Both the position numbers and the translations under genes were made by a program. Positions 26,464-37,083 of a DNA stretch of 64,000 nt are shown here, in pieces. Source of the stretch: Paenibacillaceae bacterium (GTDB taxonomy: Bacteria > Bacillota > Bacilli > Paenibacillales > Paenibacillaceae). The stretch covers positions 62,001-126,000 of the forward strand of contig REGQ01000002.1 in the NCBI GenBank assembly GCA_004134985.1, in the 5' to 3' direction. Within the stretch, counting starts at the first letter, position 1. Each line of letters opens with the position of its first letter. Under the pieces are notes generated by a model. The model was given only the letters and a program-made list of their open reading frames with translations, was not told the DNA's origin and did no database searches.

Positions 26464-28707
26464 TTAATCCGGCTTGCGCATAGTCAAGCCAACACGTGTT
26501 TTCTTCAAATCTACATTCAACACCCATACGGTCACATTGTCACCGACAGATACGACATCCATCGGATGCTTGACGTATTTTCCGCTCATCTGGGAAATGT
26601 GGACGAGTCCGTCATTTTTAATGCCAATATCAACAAAAGCCCCGAAATCGATAACATTGCGCACCGTCCCCTGCAGTTCCATTCCTGGCTTGAGATCTTC
26701 AATCTGCAGCACATCGGTATGGAAAATCGGCGCCGGAAGCTCCTCACGCGGATCACGTCCAGGGCGCAGCAGACTGTCAACAATATCTCGAAGCGTTGGT
26801 CCCCCTACCTCCAAAAGCTCAGCCAGACGCTCAATTTCAATCGCAGCCAGCTTCTCATTGAATACCGGTGTGCCTAAAGCGGAAGGATCGAGCTTCAGCT
26901 CCTTGAACAGCTTGTCTACGACCTTGTAGGACTCAGGGTGAATCGGTGTACGATCAAGCGGATTATCTCCTTCAGGAATACGCAGAAATCCGATACATTG
27001 CTCATAGGATTTCGCACCCAGCCGCGGTACCTTCTGCAATTGTGCCCGTTTGCTGAATTTGCCGTTCTCTTCGCGGAACTTGACGATATTGCGCGCGATC
27101 GTCGCATTGATGCCCGCTACATAGGACAGCAGGGACGGCGAAGCGGTATTGACATCCACCCCAACATGGTTAACCGCGGATTCCACAACACCGCCCAGGC
27201 TTTCTTCCAGCCGCTTCTGACTGACATCGTGCTGGTATTGCCCCACACCAATGGCCTTGGGCTCGATCTTTACCAATTCGGCAAGCGGGTCCTGCAGCCG
27301 GCGCGCAATCGAAACAGCGCTTCGCTCGGCAACATCCAGCTCAGGGAATTCCTCCTGGGCGAGTTTGGAAGCGGAATAGACGCTTGCTCCCGCCTCGTTG
27401 ACAATAATGTATTGCAGCGGTTCCTTCCCCTGATTGCGCTTGCCGATCAGATTGGCGATGAACTGCTCGGACTCCCTGGACGCTGTGCCATTGCCGATAA
27501 CGATCAATGCTACCTTATACAGATCGATCATTTCTCCTACGACTTTCTCGGCTTCCGCAACCTTATTGTTCGGCGGTGTAGGATAGACGACGGCCACATT
27601 CAGCAGCTTGCCGGTATCATCGACAACAGCCAGCTTGCAGCCTGTACGGTAGGCAGGGTCCAGACCTAATACAACGCGCCCTTTAATCGGTGGCTGCAGC
27701 AGCAGATTGCGCAGATTGGCCGAGAAAATCTGGATGGCATGCTCTTCCGCCTTCGCAGTCATTTCCCCGCGCACTTCCCGCTCGATTGACGGGGCAATCA
27801 GCCGTTTATAAGCATCCTCTATGACCTGCTGAAGCACTTCTCGAATAGCTGGCGCCGTATAATTGCGCAGCAACTGGCGAGCCATATGTTCATGGATACG
27901 TTCCGAAGGCAGCTCCAGCGCTACCTTTAGCACCTCTTCCCGCTCCCCGCGATTAATCGCCAGAATGCGGTGGGGAGGCAGCCTGCGCGCCGGTTCCTGA
28001 TAGCTGTAGTACATTTCATAGACCGTCTCCGCACTGCTGTCTTTAGCTTCTGTACGGACAAGTCCCTGATCTTGTGTGTGCTTGCGGACCCAGGCACGAA
28101 TTTTCGCATCATCTGCAAAATTTTCCGCCAAAATATCCATCGCGCCGCGCAATGCATCTTCGGCTGTCTCAACGCCTTTGTCCGCATTAATATATAATGC
28201 CGCCTGAGCTAGCGGTTCCCCTTGCTTCGGCTGTGCGAACAGCCAGTCTGCAAGCGGCTCAAGACCGCGCTCTTTGGCAACGCTGGCCCGGGTTTTGCGC
28301 TTCTGACGATAGGGACGATACAAATCCTCTACCTCTTGAAGCTTCACAGCCTGCTCGATCGCTGCCTGCAGCTCGGCAGTCAGCTTGCCCTGCTCCTGGA
28401 TGAGGCGGACAACCTCCCGCTTCCGATCCTCCAAGTTGCGCAAATATTGCATCCGCTCTTCAATGCTGCGCAATTGGTTCTCGTCCAATTCCCCCGTCAT
28501 TTCCTTCCTATAGCGGGCAATAAACGGAATCGTATTGCCTTCAACCAGCAGTCCGACGGCTGCCTTTACTTTCGTTAGCGGCAACTGCAGCTCGCTTGCC
28601 AACTGCTTCTCTATACGCTGCTGCTGGGCAGCACGCTGCTCCTCGGTCAGTTCCGTTTTCCCGGGACCGTCAATAAATGCTTCTTCCAGTGGTGTTGTCT
28701 GAGACAT
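26464..28707 (-). CDS. tex: Tex-family RNA-binding transcription accessory protein
   Basis: A 747-residue protein with the full Tex layout: N-terminal helical domain (QQQRIEKQLASELQLPLTKV), YqgF-type RNase H-like domain (RVVLGLDPAYRTGCKLAVVD), helix-hairpin-helix repeats (YVAGINATIARNIVKFREENG, VPRLGAKSYEQCIGFLRI), and a C-terminal S1 RNA-binding domain (GMELQGTVRNVIDFGAFVDIG). Start: ATG at 28707 rather than the GTG 12 bases upstream; neither has an ideal site. Known: Tex binds nucleic acid and affects transcription and virulence-type gene expression. Adjacent SprT-type, cmpA and tRNA genes match the B. subtilis order. Confidence 0.95.
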   Translation of the reverse strand: MSQTTPLEEAFIDGPGKTELTEEQRAAQQQRIEKQLASELQLPLTKVKAAVGLLVEGNTIPFIARYRKEMTGELDENQLRSIEERMQYLRNLEDRKREVVRLIQEQGKLTAELQAAIEQAVKLQEVEDLYRPYRQKRKTRASVAKERGLEPLADWLFAQPKQGEPLAQAALYINADKGVETAEDALRGAMDILAENFADDAKIRAWVRKHTQDQGLVRTEAKDSSAETVYEMYYSYQEPARRLPPHRILAINRGEREEVLKVALELPSERIHEHMARQLLRNYTAPAIREVLQQVIEDAYKRLIAPSIEREVRGEMTAKAEEHAIQIFSANLRNLLLQPPIKGRVVLGLDPAYRTGCKLAVVDDTGKLLNVAVVYPTPPNNKVAEAEKVVGEMIDLYKVALIVIGNGTASRESEQFIANLIGKRNQGKEPLQYIIVNEAGASVYSASKLAQEEFPELDVAERSAVSIARRLQDPLAELVKIEPKAIGVGQYQHDVSQKRLEESLGGVVESAVNHVGVDVNTASPSLLSYVAGINATIARNIVKFREENGKFSKRAQLQKVPRLGAKSYEQCIGFLRIPEGDNPLDRTPIHPESYKVVDKLFKELKLDPSALGTPVFNEKLAAIEIERLAELLEVGGPTLRDIVDSLLRPGRDPREELPAPIFHTDVLQIEDLKPGMELQGTVRNVIDFGAFVDIGIKNDGLVHISQMSGKYVKHPMDVVSVGDNVTVWVLNVDLKKTRVGLTMRKPD

Positions 28708-28851
28708 GTTTATCGGCACCGCCCTTCATAATTAAGTTATAGTTCGTATTCTATCCTCTATTTTCTCAGATCGGCCAATGTTTTTCCATAGGACAGCCGG
28801 ATTCGTGCTTGCCAAGTTTATGACGAAGCTTGTTTTTATGGCATATGCAAA

Positions 28852-28891
28852 CAAACCTGCCCCCTTTGATTATTGATTGGGGGCAGGTTTG
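28852..28891 (-). terminator. Terminator after the SLH/F5-8C gene
   Basis: A 13-bp perfect stem, CAAACCTGCCCCC with GGGGGCAGGTTTG, around a 14-base loop. Confidence 0.85.
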
Positions 28892-28917
28892 TTCTGCTGT
28901 TGGAACGCGTCTTTATG

Positions 28918-31900
28918 CTATTTTTCGCTCTCCAGCTTGTTGAGCAGGTTAAGGATTACTTGCGCCGTTTCGATCCGTGTAGCTATCGCGCGCGGAGCAA
29001 ACTGATCAACCGACTTTCCTTTCATCAATCCGAGTTGAATCGCTTTGCCCACTTCGGAAACCGCCCATGGCGATATTTTTCCGCTGTCTTTTAAGTGGGA
29101 CACACTGGCAGAACCTGCGGATGAATCCTTGCTGATATACGCATACGCCCGCACGATTAAATATGCCATTTGCTCGCGGGTGATATCCGAATTCGGGTTA
29201 AACATTCCCTCGGAAACACCCGACACCAGGCCAGCTTCATATGCAGCGGCAATACTGCCCGCATACCATACTGTTGACTGCACATCTTCAAACGGTGTCG
29301 CTTTGCCAGTGTCCTTCAGATCAAGCGCCTTCACCAGCAAGGTGACAAACTCGGCGCGTGTTGTTGAACCATTAGGTCTGAACTCTGTTTCGTTTATGCC
29401 AGTGACGATATGTCGCGCAGCAAGCAGCTTGAGCGCTTGATACCCCCAATGATGCGAGGATACGTCCGCAAAAGATTTATCGTATTCCATGACAGCAAAT
29501 TTACCGAAACGGGTAACGGTGGCTGCTATTGCATTGCCTGCTTTATTGATTTTGCCCCCGGCATAGATCCATGCTTTGGTTGCCTCATCGTAAACATATA
29601 CGCCAAGCAGCGATTTGTTAAAACCGTGATCCTCAATCGGCAAAATGATTTGCACCGGTTCAGCGAATGTGGTCAGGCTCGCAGCTTTGCCGTCTTTGCC
29701 CGTAATGAACAGTGCCAGATTGTAAACTTGTTTGTCTGATTTCAAGTTCGAGCTGCCTGTTTGCAGATTTTGAGTCGCCTCGGCTGTTATACGCAGCGTC
29801 ACGGTTGCCTCGGCTTCCCCTGAAGATTGTTCAATGATCTGCTTCAGTACGGCTGAAGGAATAATAATCGAAGTATCTCCCTGTTTTATGGTAAGCGGAT
29901 GACTTCCGATCTCCTTAAGCTGGCTAATATCAATCGTGCCTTCTGACTCCCCCGCCTGCAGTTGCCACACAGCTGTTCCGTTCTCCACTTTCAAGGAAGG
30001 CGCCTTGTCATCGTCAGCAGGCGTTGGCGCAATATAAGGCGAATAATAGTAGCCGCCGCCTGACGCCTGTTCTTGACCGGTTATTACAATCGTTATATTG
30101 CCGCTTATGCCGGAATTGTCCCGCGCTGCCGCCACGACTTTGACCGTGCCGTTCTTCACCGCCTTCAGCAGCCCCGCTTCACTGATCGTCGCTTTGTCCG
30201 TTGGCGTACCATCCTCATTCACAACGCTCCATGCTACATTCGTATTGTCTGCATCCACAGGCTCCACTGCCGCGTTCAGTGGAAGCGTTCCGCCTCTCGT
30301 CGCAATCGTTGTGGTATTCCCGACGGTGTTAACATTAATGCTTGTCACCGGATTTTGACCGCTGATCGCAATCGCTGCACTTCCCGTTACACCGGAGCCG
30401 TCAGCAGCAGCCGCCACGACTTTGACCGTGCCGTTCTTCACCGCCGTTAGCAGTCCCGCATCGCTAATCGTCGCTTTGTCCGTTGGCGTGCCATCCTCGT
30501 TTACAACTGACCAAGTGACATCCGTATCGTCTGCATCCTCAGGTTCCACTGCCGCGTTTAGTTGAAGTGTTCCGCCTTTCGTCGCTATCGTTGTGGCATT
30601 CCCTGCGGTGGTAACAACAATGCTTGTCACCGGTTTCTGACCGCTGATCGCAATTGTTATGCTGCCGCTTGCGCCGGAGCTGTCCCGTGCTGCCGCCACG
30701 ACTTTGACCGTGCCGTTCTTCACCGCCTTCAGCAGCCCCGCTTCACTGATCGTCGCTTTGTCCGTTGGCGTACCATCCTCATTCACAACGCTCCATGCTA
30801 CATTCGTATTGTCTGCATCCACAGGCTCCACTGCCGCGTTTAGTTGAAGCGTTCCGCCTCTCGTCGCAATCGTTGTGGCATTCCCGACGGTGGTAACATT
30901 AATGCTTGTCACCGGATTTTGACCGCTGATCGCAATCGTGGCACTTCCCGTTACAGCAGAACCGTCAGCAGCAGCAGCCACGACTTTGACCGTGCCGTTC
31001 TTCACCGCCTTCAGCAGTCCCGTTTCACTAATGGTTGCCCGATCGGTTGGCGAGCCATCCTCGTTTACAACGGACCAGGTGACGTCCGCATCATCTGCAT
31101 AGGCTGGCAGTACAGTCGCATTCATTTGCAGACTGCCGCCTTTGATCGCAATCGCTGTCTCTCCGCCAACTGCAGCCACGGCAATAGTGGAAACAGGGAC
31201 GGCAACACCCCCGTTGCGGTATACATTAATTTCGTGAATTGACCACCAGCTGCTGTTTGTTCCAGCCTGTTCAATCTTCAAGTATCTTGCATTTTGATCC
31301 GGAAAATCTGCGACAATATACGGCCCGATCGCCGCACTCTCGATGATCGCATCGCCCCAATTCACTCCATCGCTGGAAACATACAGCTTGTAGCTTCTGG
31401 AATAGTCGTTGCTGCTTCCCCTTGAATCAATGATGACTTTATTGAAGTTTTGCTCATGCTTCATATCAATCGCAATATACTGGCCCGGCACCATCGTTGT
31501 CCCGGAGCTCCAGCGCGTTGACAAATTGTCATCAAACAAGAGCGCGGCGGAATCGGTAACCGGATTGGTTGTCGCTGTCCAGCCACGGCGATCCAATGAC
31601 TTTTCGGTATCCGAATAGACCGCAAATTCATTCACAGCCCACCAGCTTGAAGACGTGCCCGTCTGCACGACTTTCACATATCGCGCATGCAATGCATCGG
31701 TCCAATCAATGGTTATGCCTCCTGCGCTTCCCGTGCCGCTCGCTACATGCTGCCCCCAATCCTGACCGTTGTCAGAGATATAGACTTCATAGCCGCGAGC
31801 ATAGTCATTGTTGCCTGCCGGCAAGCTCAGCACGACTCGGGACAGACTCCTGGATTGCTTCATATCCACGATAAAATATTGCCCGGGAACCATCGGACTG

Positions 31901-34488
31901 CCTATTGTCCAACGTGTGCCCGTATTCCCGTCAAGCAGGGCTGCCGCATTATTCCCTTTCGAGTCCACCGCTGTCCAGCCGCTTTGGTCATATGGGGCAA
32001 GCTCTCTTTCTGTCGTGGCGCTCGCGCTCGTACTGTGCCCGGACGCATTTCCGGACGAATCTCTCGCAACAACGGTGTAGCTGTACGTTCTCCTTGCTTT
32101 AAGCCCCGAATCGCTGTATGCATTGCTGACGGAATAACCAATTTTTAATCCGTTGCGGTAAATATCATAGCCTTCCACGCCGACATTGTCGCTTGAAGCT
32201 GTCCAGGACAGATTGATCTGTTTGCTGGAGATGGCCACAGCCTGCAAGTCCGTCGGAACACTCGGCGGCTCACTGTCGCCGCTTGTGTAATGCTTGTAGG
32301 TTTGGCGCATCGCTTCAGCTGGCGAATTCGCGTACACTTTGCCGCCCATGCCGTTAATAATATGCGTAATTTCACTGCCTGGCGTTCCCGACAGCCAGAT
32401 TGTCGTCGCATGGTGCACCTTCACACCTTCGGTGCGCGGAACTTCAATTGCATTTTCCAGCTTTACCGGCGCATCCCGGAAAAAAGCATAAACGCCAAGT
32501 CCCCATGCTTCATGGGTCGTTACATGATCTGCCACTTTGTAAGAGGCGTAGCCGTTAACTGTGCCGTTATGACTCATATATTCTTCCTGGCTAGGCGGAT
32601 CATAAGGAATTTCAGATTGGTAGAAATAGAGCCGGCCGCCCTCACCATTCCAAATCGTCTGATACTCCATATGATGCTCATTGAACAGACCGTAGATCGT
32701 CACATCCTTGCCGTTGACAATAATGCCATTATTGCTGACGTTCTCCCCCCAGCTAGCTCCGGTGCCATGATCCGCACGCCAGATCCAGAAGTGGTCGCCG
32801 ATGACATTGTTGCTGTTGACTTCAAGCGCAATATCGACAGAGCCTGCCATAAACCCGCCAATTCCGAAAAACACATCGGACAGCAGGATCGGATTGTTAG
32901 CATGATCGTTATTGTTGACTCCATCCCCGACTTTCAGAAGCGTACGGGACATGGCACCTTCTTGCTCCACCCCGGCAATAAAGAACAAGGAGGAAATGAT
33001 AGCGCCTTCAACATCTTGAACGATCATTGTTTCCTGGGCTTTCGTCGGAATGAGCGAAGCATAGCCAAGTCCCATCACGACCGTCTCCGGATTGTTGACA
33101 TGGATGGTTTCGTCCAAATAATAAAAACCTGGCGTAAAGAGCACATTTTTTCCATCACTAAGCGCTTTGTTAATATCAGCAGCTCTCGATTGATCTGGAT
33201 GGGCAATATAGAAGGTATTGATCGGCAGCGACTTTCCTGGCGTAGAACCGTTCTGCCAGCTTACGCCTGTTTTGTTGTGTTCAAGCGACGGTACAAACAC
33301 CGCGTAATCCCCATTGCCGTCAATATACAGATAAGGCTTCTCCTTAATAATTGGCGTTTCTTCTATTACGGTATAGGGCTCGATTGGAAAAGTCCCTTTC
33401 GGCGGGTTGTTGTCCCCGACAAACATCATGTTCCATACACCGTTAAGCCAACCCTCATAATTATTGTTTCTGGAGAAAAATTGCTGCTGCGACGCAGGCA
33501 GTATGGTTTTGTCTATAATGGAGTCGGCTATGAAGCCGCCGCTGGCCCAACCGGCATTCCAGTTGGAGTCAAAATCAAATAAATTAAGTTTGCCGTTCAC
33601 ATGAACACGGCGCATTGGGGCCGCCTGCGATACCGCCCATTTCGCATCTTCGTTTGCCGGGGGAAGGATCGCCAGATTTTCAACGGAGCGCCAGAAATTC
33701 CGCGTCGCATTTCCATTATCCCATTTGGCGTCTGCTGTCACTCCGCCGTTGATTTTCACATCATCCGGATCTTGACCCAGTCCGGAAACCTGAGTGTAGA
33801 AGCCTACCTTCACTTTTACGTTATAGCTGCCTGGCTTGAACAACAGCGCATACCGCCCTTGCCCAAACTCGGATTTTTCCTATTGGCCAAAAATCTGGTC
33901 AACCTCCGTTTGAATTGTCGCCATATTCATCGACGAATCGTAGATCTTCACATTGGGTCCAAAATCGACAGCCGTTGCTCCGGACACACCCTGCGACAAA
34001 CCGGATACGCCATGTTCGCTAATCGCCTGCACTTTGTATTCAAAGGTCGTATCGGCTGCAAGCCCTGTATCCAAGTATTCCGTTGCTGTTATCAATGATG
34101 AATTGACTTGTACGTAATCGTCTTCCCCTTCCTCTGCCCGGTACACATTGTAGGCTGTCGCACCTTCGGTGTCAGACCAGCTTAATTGTACGGAATTGGC
34201 TGTAAATTCAGCCGTTACATCTGTCGGCGCAGGCCGCTCTTGCTCGTTCCCATCACCCGCATCTGCTGACGACTGCGATGGTTCATCCGTCTCTGTCGCC
34301 TCTGACTGTTCTTGCTCGCCCGCATCCGTGGCATCGGGCAACTCTGGCCCCCCTTGTTCGTCCGCACGCGTCACATCCGGCGGCTCTGGCTGCTCTTGCC
34401 CATTTGCGTAGGCTACATTCGCAAACAGGTTAAGGACCAGCACGAGCGCAATTACAAGCGGAAACATTTTCTTCCTCTTCACCATCAC
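28918..34488 (-). pseudogene. Giant surface protein: FN3, beta-helix, F5/8C, Ig-like and SLH domains; interrupted by one amber codon
   Basis: One reading frame of 1,856 codons holds a single in-frame TAG at 33880-33882 (codon 203). Before it: signal peptide (to about residue 28), acidic Pro/Glu-rich linker, one FN3 domain, and the start of a beta-helix domain (PNVKIYDSSMNMATIQTEVDQIFGQ). After it the same domain continues without a frame change (EKSEFGQGRYALLFKPGSYNV), so one substitution (probably CAG to TAG) is the only defect. Then: beta-helix (to about 740), a second FN3, two F5/8 type C (discoidin-like) domains, four Ig-like BIG2 repeats, a beta domain, and three SLH domains at the C-terminus that anchor it to secondary cell-wall polymer. 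The beta-helix module resembles proteins often annotated 'adenylyl cyclase' or 'F5/8 type C domain protein' in actinobacteria, but looks like a glycan-active surface enzyme. A TTG-initiated product from 33843 could be made but would lack a signal peptide. A sequencing error must be excluded. Confidence 0.85.
30079..31203 (-). repeat. Four tandem 282-bp repeats encoding BIG2 Ig-like domains
   Basis: Each unit encodes about 94 residues (V-[ST]-I-x-V…GGTLQLNAAVEP…WSVVNEDGTPTDKATIS…LKAVKNGTVKVVAAA). The three C-terminal units are nearly identical at DNA level while the N-terminal unit has drifted, pointing to recent duplication. Copy number could change by recombination. Confidence 0.9.
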
Positions 34489-34495
34489 GACCTCC

Positions 34496-34700
34496 TAAAG
34501 TTTTGTGAGGCTAACCTTCCTGAGTGTATAACGCAATAAACATGGTGTGTCGGAAGCCTAAGCTCCTGGCATGCTTCACTACTGATCTTTATTACGCTAT
34601 TAATATAGCAAGTCACGGGAACGTAACATAGGTGGCATTTTTTAGAAAAAGGGTAGTATTTTTGCGAAACATGTGCACACGGCTCGCCTCCCTCGATAAG
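34496..34700. other. Upstream region of the giant surface protein gene
   Basis: About 200 bp without a credible gene. On the minus strand it contains TTAGGAGGTCGTG immediately before the ATG at 34488 and an AT-rich TTGCTATATTAATAGCGTAATAAAG stretch near 34600 that may include the promoter. No riboswitch or repeat seen. Confidence 0.4.
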
Positions 34701-34709
34701 ACAAAAAAA

Positions 34710-34767
34710 AGAACCGTCACCCCGGTAAATGTTTGTATGGCAACAAACAACCGAAGTTGACGATTCT
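34710..34767 (-). terminator. Long terminator after the MBL-hydrolase gene
   Basis: Minus strand: AGAATCGTCA pairs with TGACGGTTCT, with two inner stems (CTTCGGT/ACCGGGG and GTTTGT/ACAAAC), followed by eight Ts. Confidence 0.85.
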
Positions 34768-34826
34768 ATATTAACGTTGGATGTCACGATCTGGTGACGA
34801 ACAGGCAGTGAACGGACTTCCGCTCC

Positions 34827-35468
34827 TTACCCTCGCTGCACCGGGACATAAGGATTGTTGTTCATTTCATAGCCGATTGTCGTTTGCGGACCATGCCCGG
34901 GATGAACGCGAACCTCGGCTGGAAGCTTGTACAGCTTGCCGCGAATGGAATCGAACAGATCGCGTTCGTTGCCCCCTGGCAAGTCTGTACGCCCAACTGA
35001 CTGTTTGAACAGTACATCTCCACCGAACAGCTCCGTTCCGCACAGGAAGCTGACACTGCCTGGGGAATGGCCCGGCGTATGATAAACCGTGAACTCCAGC
35101 CCGATCAGCTGCAGCCTCTGACCTTCATCAAGTCCGTACTCCGCCGGTTCGGTCGTTAAGGGTTCTGTCACATCCTGCCAGCGTGCCGATCCGTTCTTGC
35201 GCGGATCGGTCAGCCAATCTGCCTCCAGATCATGCAGATAAACCGGACAGCCAAGCGCTTTGCGCACTTCATCGACACCGCCCATATGATCAAAATGCGC
35301 ATGGGTCAGCAAAATCGCTTCCACTTGCAGGCCGCGTTCCTTGATGCGCGCAAGCAGCTTGCCGGGATTCATACCGGGATCGATAATGACCGCTTGCTTT
35401 GTATTCTCATTATGCAGCAAATAGGCGTTCGTCTGAATCGGACCGAGGACAAATTTCTCAATATTCAT
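34827..35468 (-). CDS. MBL-fold metallo-hydrolase (glyoxalase II-like, YqgX group)
   Basis: About 213 residues with the metallo-beta-lactamase zinc motif THAHFDHMGG (about 55-64), a second metal ligand in YHTPGHSPGS, and a terminal HPGHGPQTT. Size and motifs fit hydroxyacylglutathione-hydrolase-like proteins such as B. subtilis YqgX. The ATG at 35468 follows GAGG by 6 bases; a TTG precedes it. Five bases separate it from the thioredoxin-like gene, so they are cotranscribed. Likely a thioester or related small-molecule hydrolase; substrate not readable. Confidence 0.88.
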   Translation of the reverse strand: MNIEKFVLGPIQTNAYLLHNENTKQAVIIDPGMNPGKLLARIKERGLQVEAILLTHAHFDHMGGVDEVRKALGCPVYLHDLEADWLTDPRKNGSARWQDVTEPLTTEPAEYGLDEGQRLQLIGLEFTVYHTPGHSPGSVSFLCGTELFGGDVLFKQSVGRTDLPGGNERDLFDSIRGKLYKLPAEVRVHPGHGPQTTIGYEMNNNPYVPVQRG

Positions 35469-35476
35469 CAAATGCC

Positions 35477-36049
35477 TCAGAACGATGAAATCAATTCGCG
35501 CAGTTCCGACAAAATGACAGCCTGATATCCGGTTCCCTCACCGTACCGGCGGCCCATTTCTGCATAAGCTGCTTGAAGATTTTCCTTGTAATCGGCTGCA
35601 TCGCGATCCGTATTGGCCAGTTTAAATGCCGTCATCGCTTCCTGTACATGCGTAGGACGCGGTCCCCATTGCCCAAGCACGTGTCCGCCCGTGTCTGCCA
35701 CAATGACGATTGGCACCGCTTCGCCGCCCATTGTCAAAAATTGCTGCATCGTGTCCTGATGCTCTTCTTTGATCAATACTTCCGTTGGTACACCGCTAAT
35801 TTCGAGCGCACGGAAAACGACGGGAATATTTTTCACTACATCGCCGCACCATTCCGCCATAAGGATAAGAACACGAAGATCATCGCGATTGTTAAGCGAT
35901 TCAAAGAATTCTTTTTCCTCTTCATTCGGCCATTGAAAGTTATCATACAGCGACACAAAATTTTCTTTATTGCGTTCCATACCGTCTATAAATTGCTGTG
36001 GACTAATGCCCTTGTTCAACTTGTCGGCTACATTTTTGCTCACTGCCAT
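35477..36049 (-). CDS. Thioredoxin-family protein with a single-Cys active site
   Basis: A 190-residue thioredoxin-fold protein (LRVLILMAEWCGDVVKNIPVVFRALE, then GGEAVPIVIVADTGG containing the cis-Pro). The usual CxxC is WCGD-V here, so the second Cys is missing and classic disulfide exchange is not possible. Strong basic/helical N-terminus and no signal peptide: cytoplasmic. Cotranscribed with the MBL hydrolase. Probably a redox-related or bacillithiol-linked protein; that is inference. Confidence 0.82.
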   Translation of the reverse strand: MAVSKNVADKLNKGISPQQFIDGMERNKENFVSLYDNFQWPNEEEKEFFESLNNRDDLRVLILMAEWCGDVVKNIPVVFRALEISGVPTEVLIKEEHQDTMQQFLTMGGEAVPIVIVADTGGHVLGQWGPRPTHVQEAMTAFKLANTDRDAADYKENLQAAYAEMGRRYGEGTGYQAVILSELRELISSF

Positions 36050-36193
36050 CCCTCTTTTCCCATTATGATCCTACGATAGATATTGTACCAAACTTCCAGC
36101 CTTCCCCACAATGAGCCCGGCAATAATGACGATCTTCGGCATTTCTCCTCAGCCGCTTGGCGGCCTGTATTCTTCTTCCCGCCCCTTGACGGG

Positions 36194-36802
36194 CTACATC
36201 GTCTTCCCGCGGCTGCGCAAATATTTGATAATAAGATAGATTACTGCCATCGCAATTGCCACCAAAATAGCGGGCTGTACATAAGGAGCGGCAATGTCGT
36301 CAATTTGCTCCCACTGCGCGCCCAATTTCATGCCAAGGTACACGAACAGAATAGACCATGGAATGACGGCGAGCGTCGTTAGCAGGGTGAATTTGCCGAG
36401 CGGCATCTTCGAAATGCCGGCCGGGATCGAGATGGCATGGCGGATGACAGGAACAAACCGCGCAAAAAAAATCATGCCTGTCCCATACCGGTTAAACCAT
36501 GTCTCCGAAACGTCCAGATGCTTGTTCGTAATATGGATGTACTTCCCGTACTTTTCCAGAAATGGCCTGCCTCCGTACCTTCCAATCCAGTACACAAAAA
36601 TTTGTGCCAGCGTGCCCCCGATCGTCCCGAATATCACAGCTCCGACGAACGATATCTGCTTCTCAGCGACCAGAAACCCGCCGTAAGCAAGTACGATTTC
36701 ACTTGGAATTACCTCGATCATCAAACCGAGCATAATGCCGATTACGCCCAAACTTTGCACCCATTCAAACAGCGTGTGAAACAATTCCGAAATTCCACCC
36801 AT
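36194..36802 (-). CDS. DedA-family membrane protein
   Basis: A 202-residue integral membrane protein with the DedA/SNARE-assoc pattern: an N-terminal reentrant segment (IEVIPSEIVLAYGGFLVAE), GTIGGTLAQIFVYWIGRYGGR, ETWFNRYGTGMIFFARFVPVIRHAISIPAGISKMPLGKF, then two C-terminal spans. The conserved acidic and F-x-R-F-x-P-x-x-R residues are present. Known: DedA proteins include lipid-carrier translocases such as UptA (undecaprenyl phosphate). Monocistronic by context. Confidence 0.92.
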   Translation of the reverse strand: MGGISELFHTLFEWVQSLGVIGIMLGLMIEVIPSEIVLAYGGFLVAEKQISFVGAVIFGTIGGTLAQIFVYWIGRYGGRPFLEKYGKYIHITNKHLDVSETWFNRYGTGMIFFARFVPVIRHAISIPAGISKMPLGKFTLLTTLAVIPWSILFVYLGMKLGAQWEQIDDIAAPYVQPAILVAIAMAVIYLIIKYLRSRGKTM

Positions 36803-37013
36803 TCTCCGTCCCTCGCTTTTCGGCTCATATCTTGATGACTGACCATTTTCACTTATACACTATTCGGGCATGGGACAACTTATTCCTGCCGCAGACCGCT
36901 GATCATTTGAGAGATAGATTAAGGAAATCAACACGTCCAGACAGCATGCCATTTTGGACAAAATGGTTTTTGCAGCCAAACAGGCACAAGCAGTCGTAAT
37001 CGGCGGATATTGC

Positions 37014-37022
37014 TGATATAAT
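37014..37022 (+). promoter_or_regulatory. Extended -10 promoter before the yidC leader ORF
   Basis: TG-A-TATAAT: an extended -10 element. No good -35 is visible, as allowed for this class. It lies 62 bp upstream of the leader start. Confidence 0.45.
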
Positions 37023-37083
37023 GCTTATCATAGAGTTAAAAATTTTTAATCATTCTTTGAACCGACAAGGAGGTGAGAATACA

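Noticed and set aside
34485-34787. A 100-codon minus frame upstream of the giant surface gene
   Set aside because: It includes a terminator hairpin and has no ribosome site or homology.
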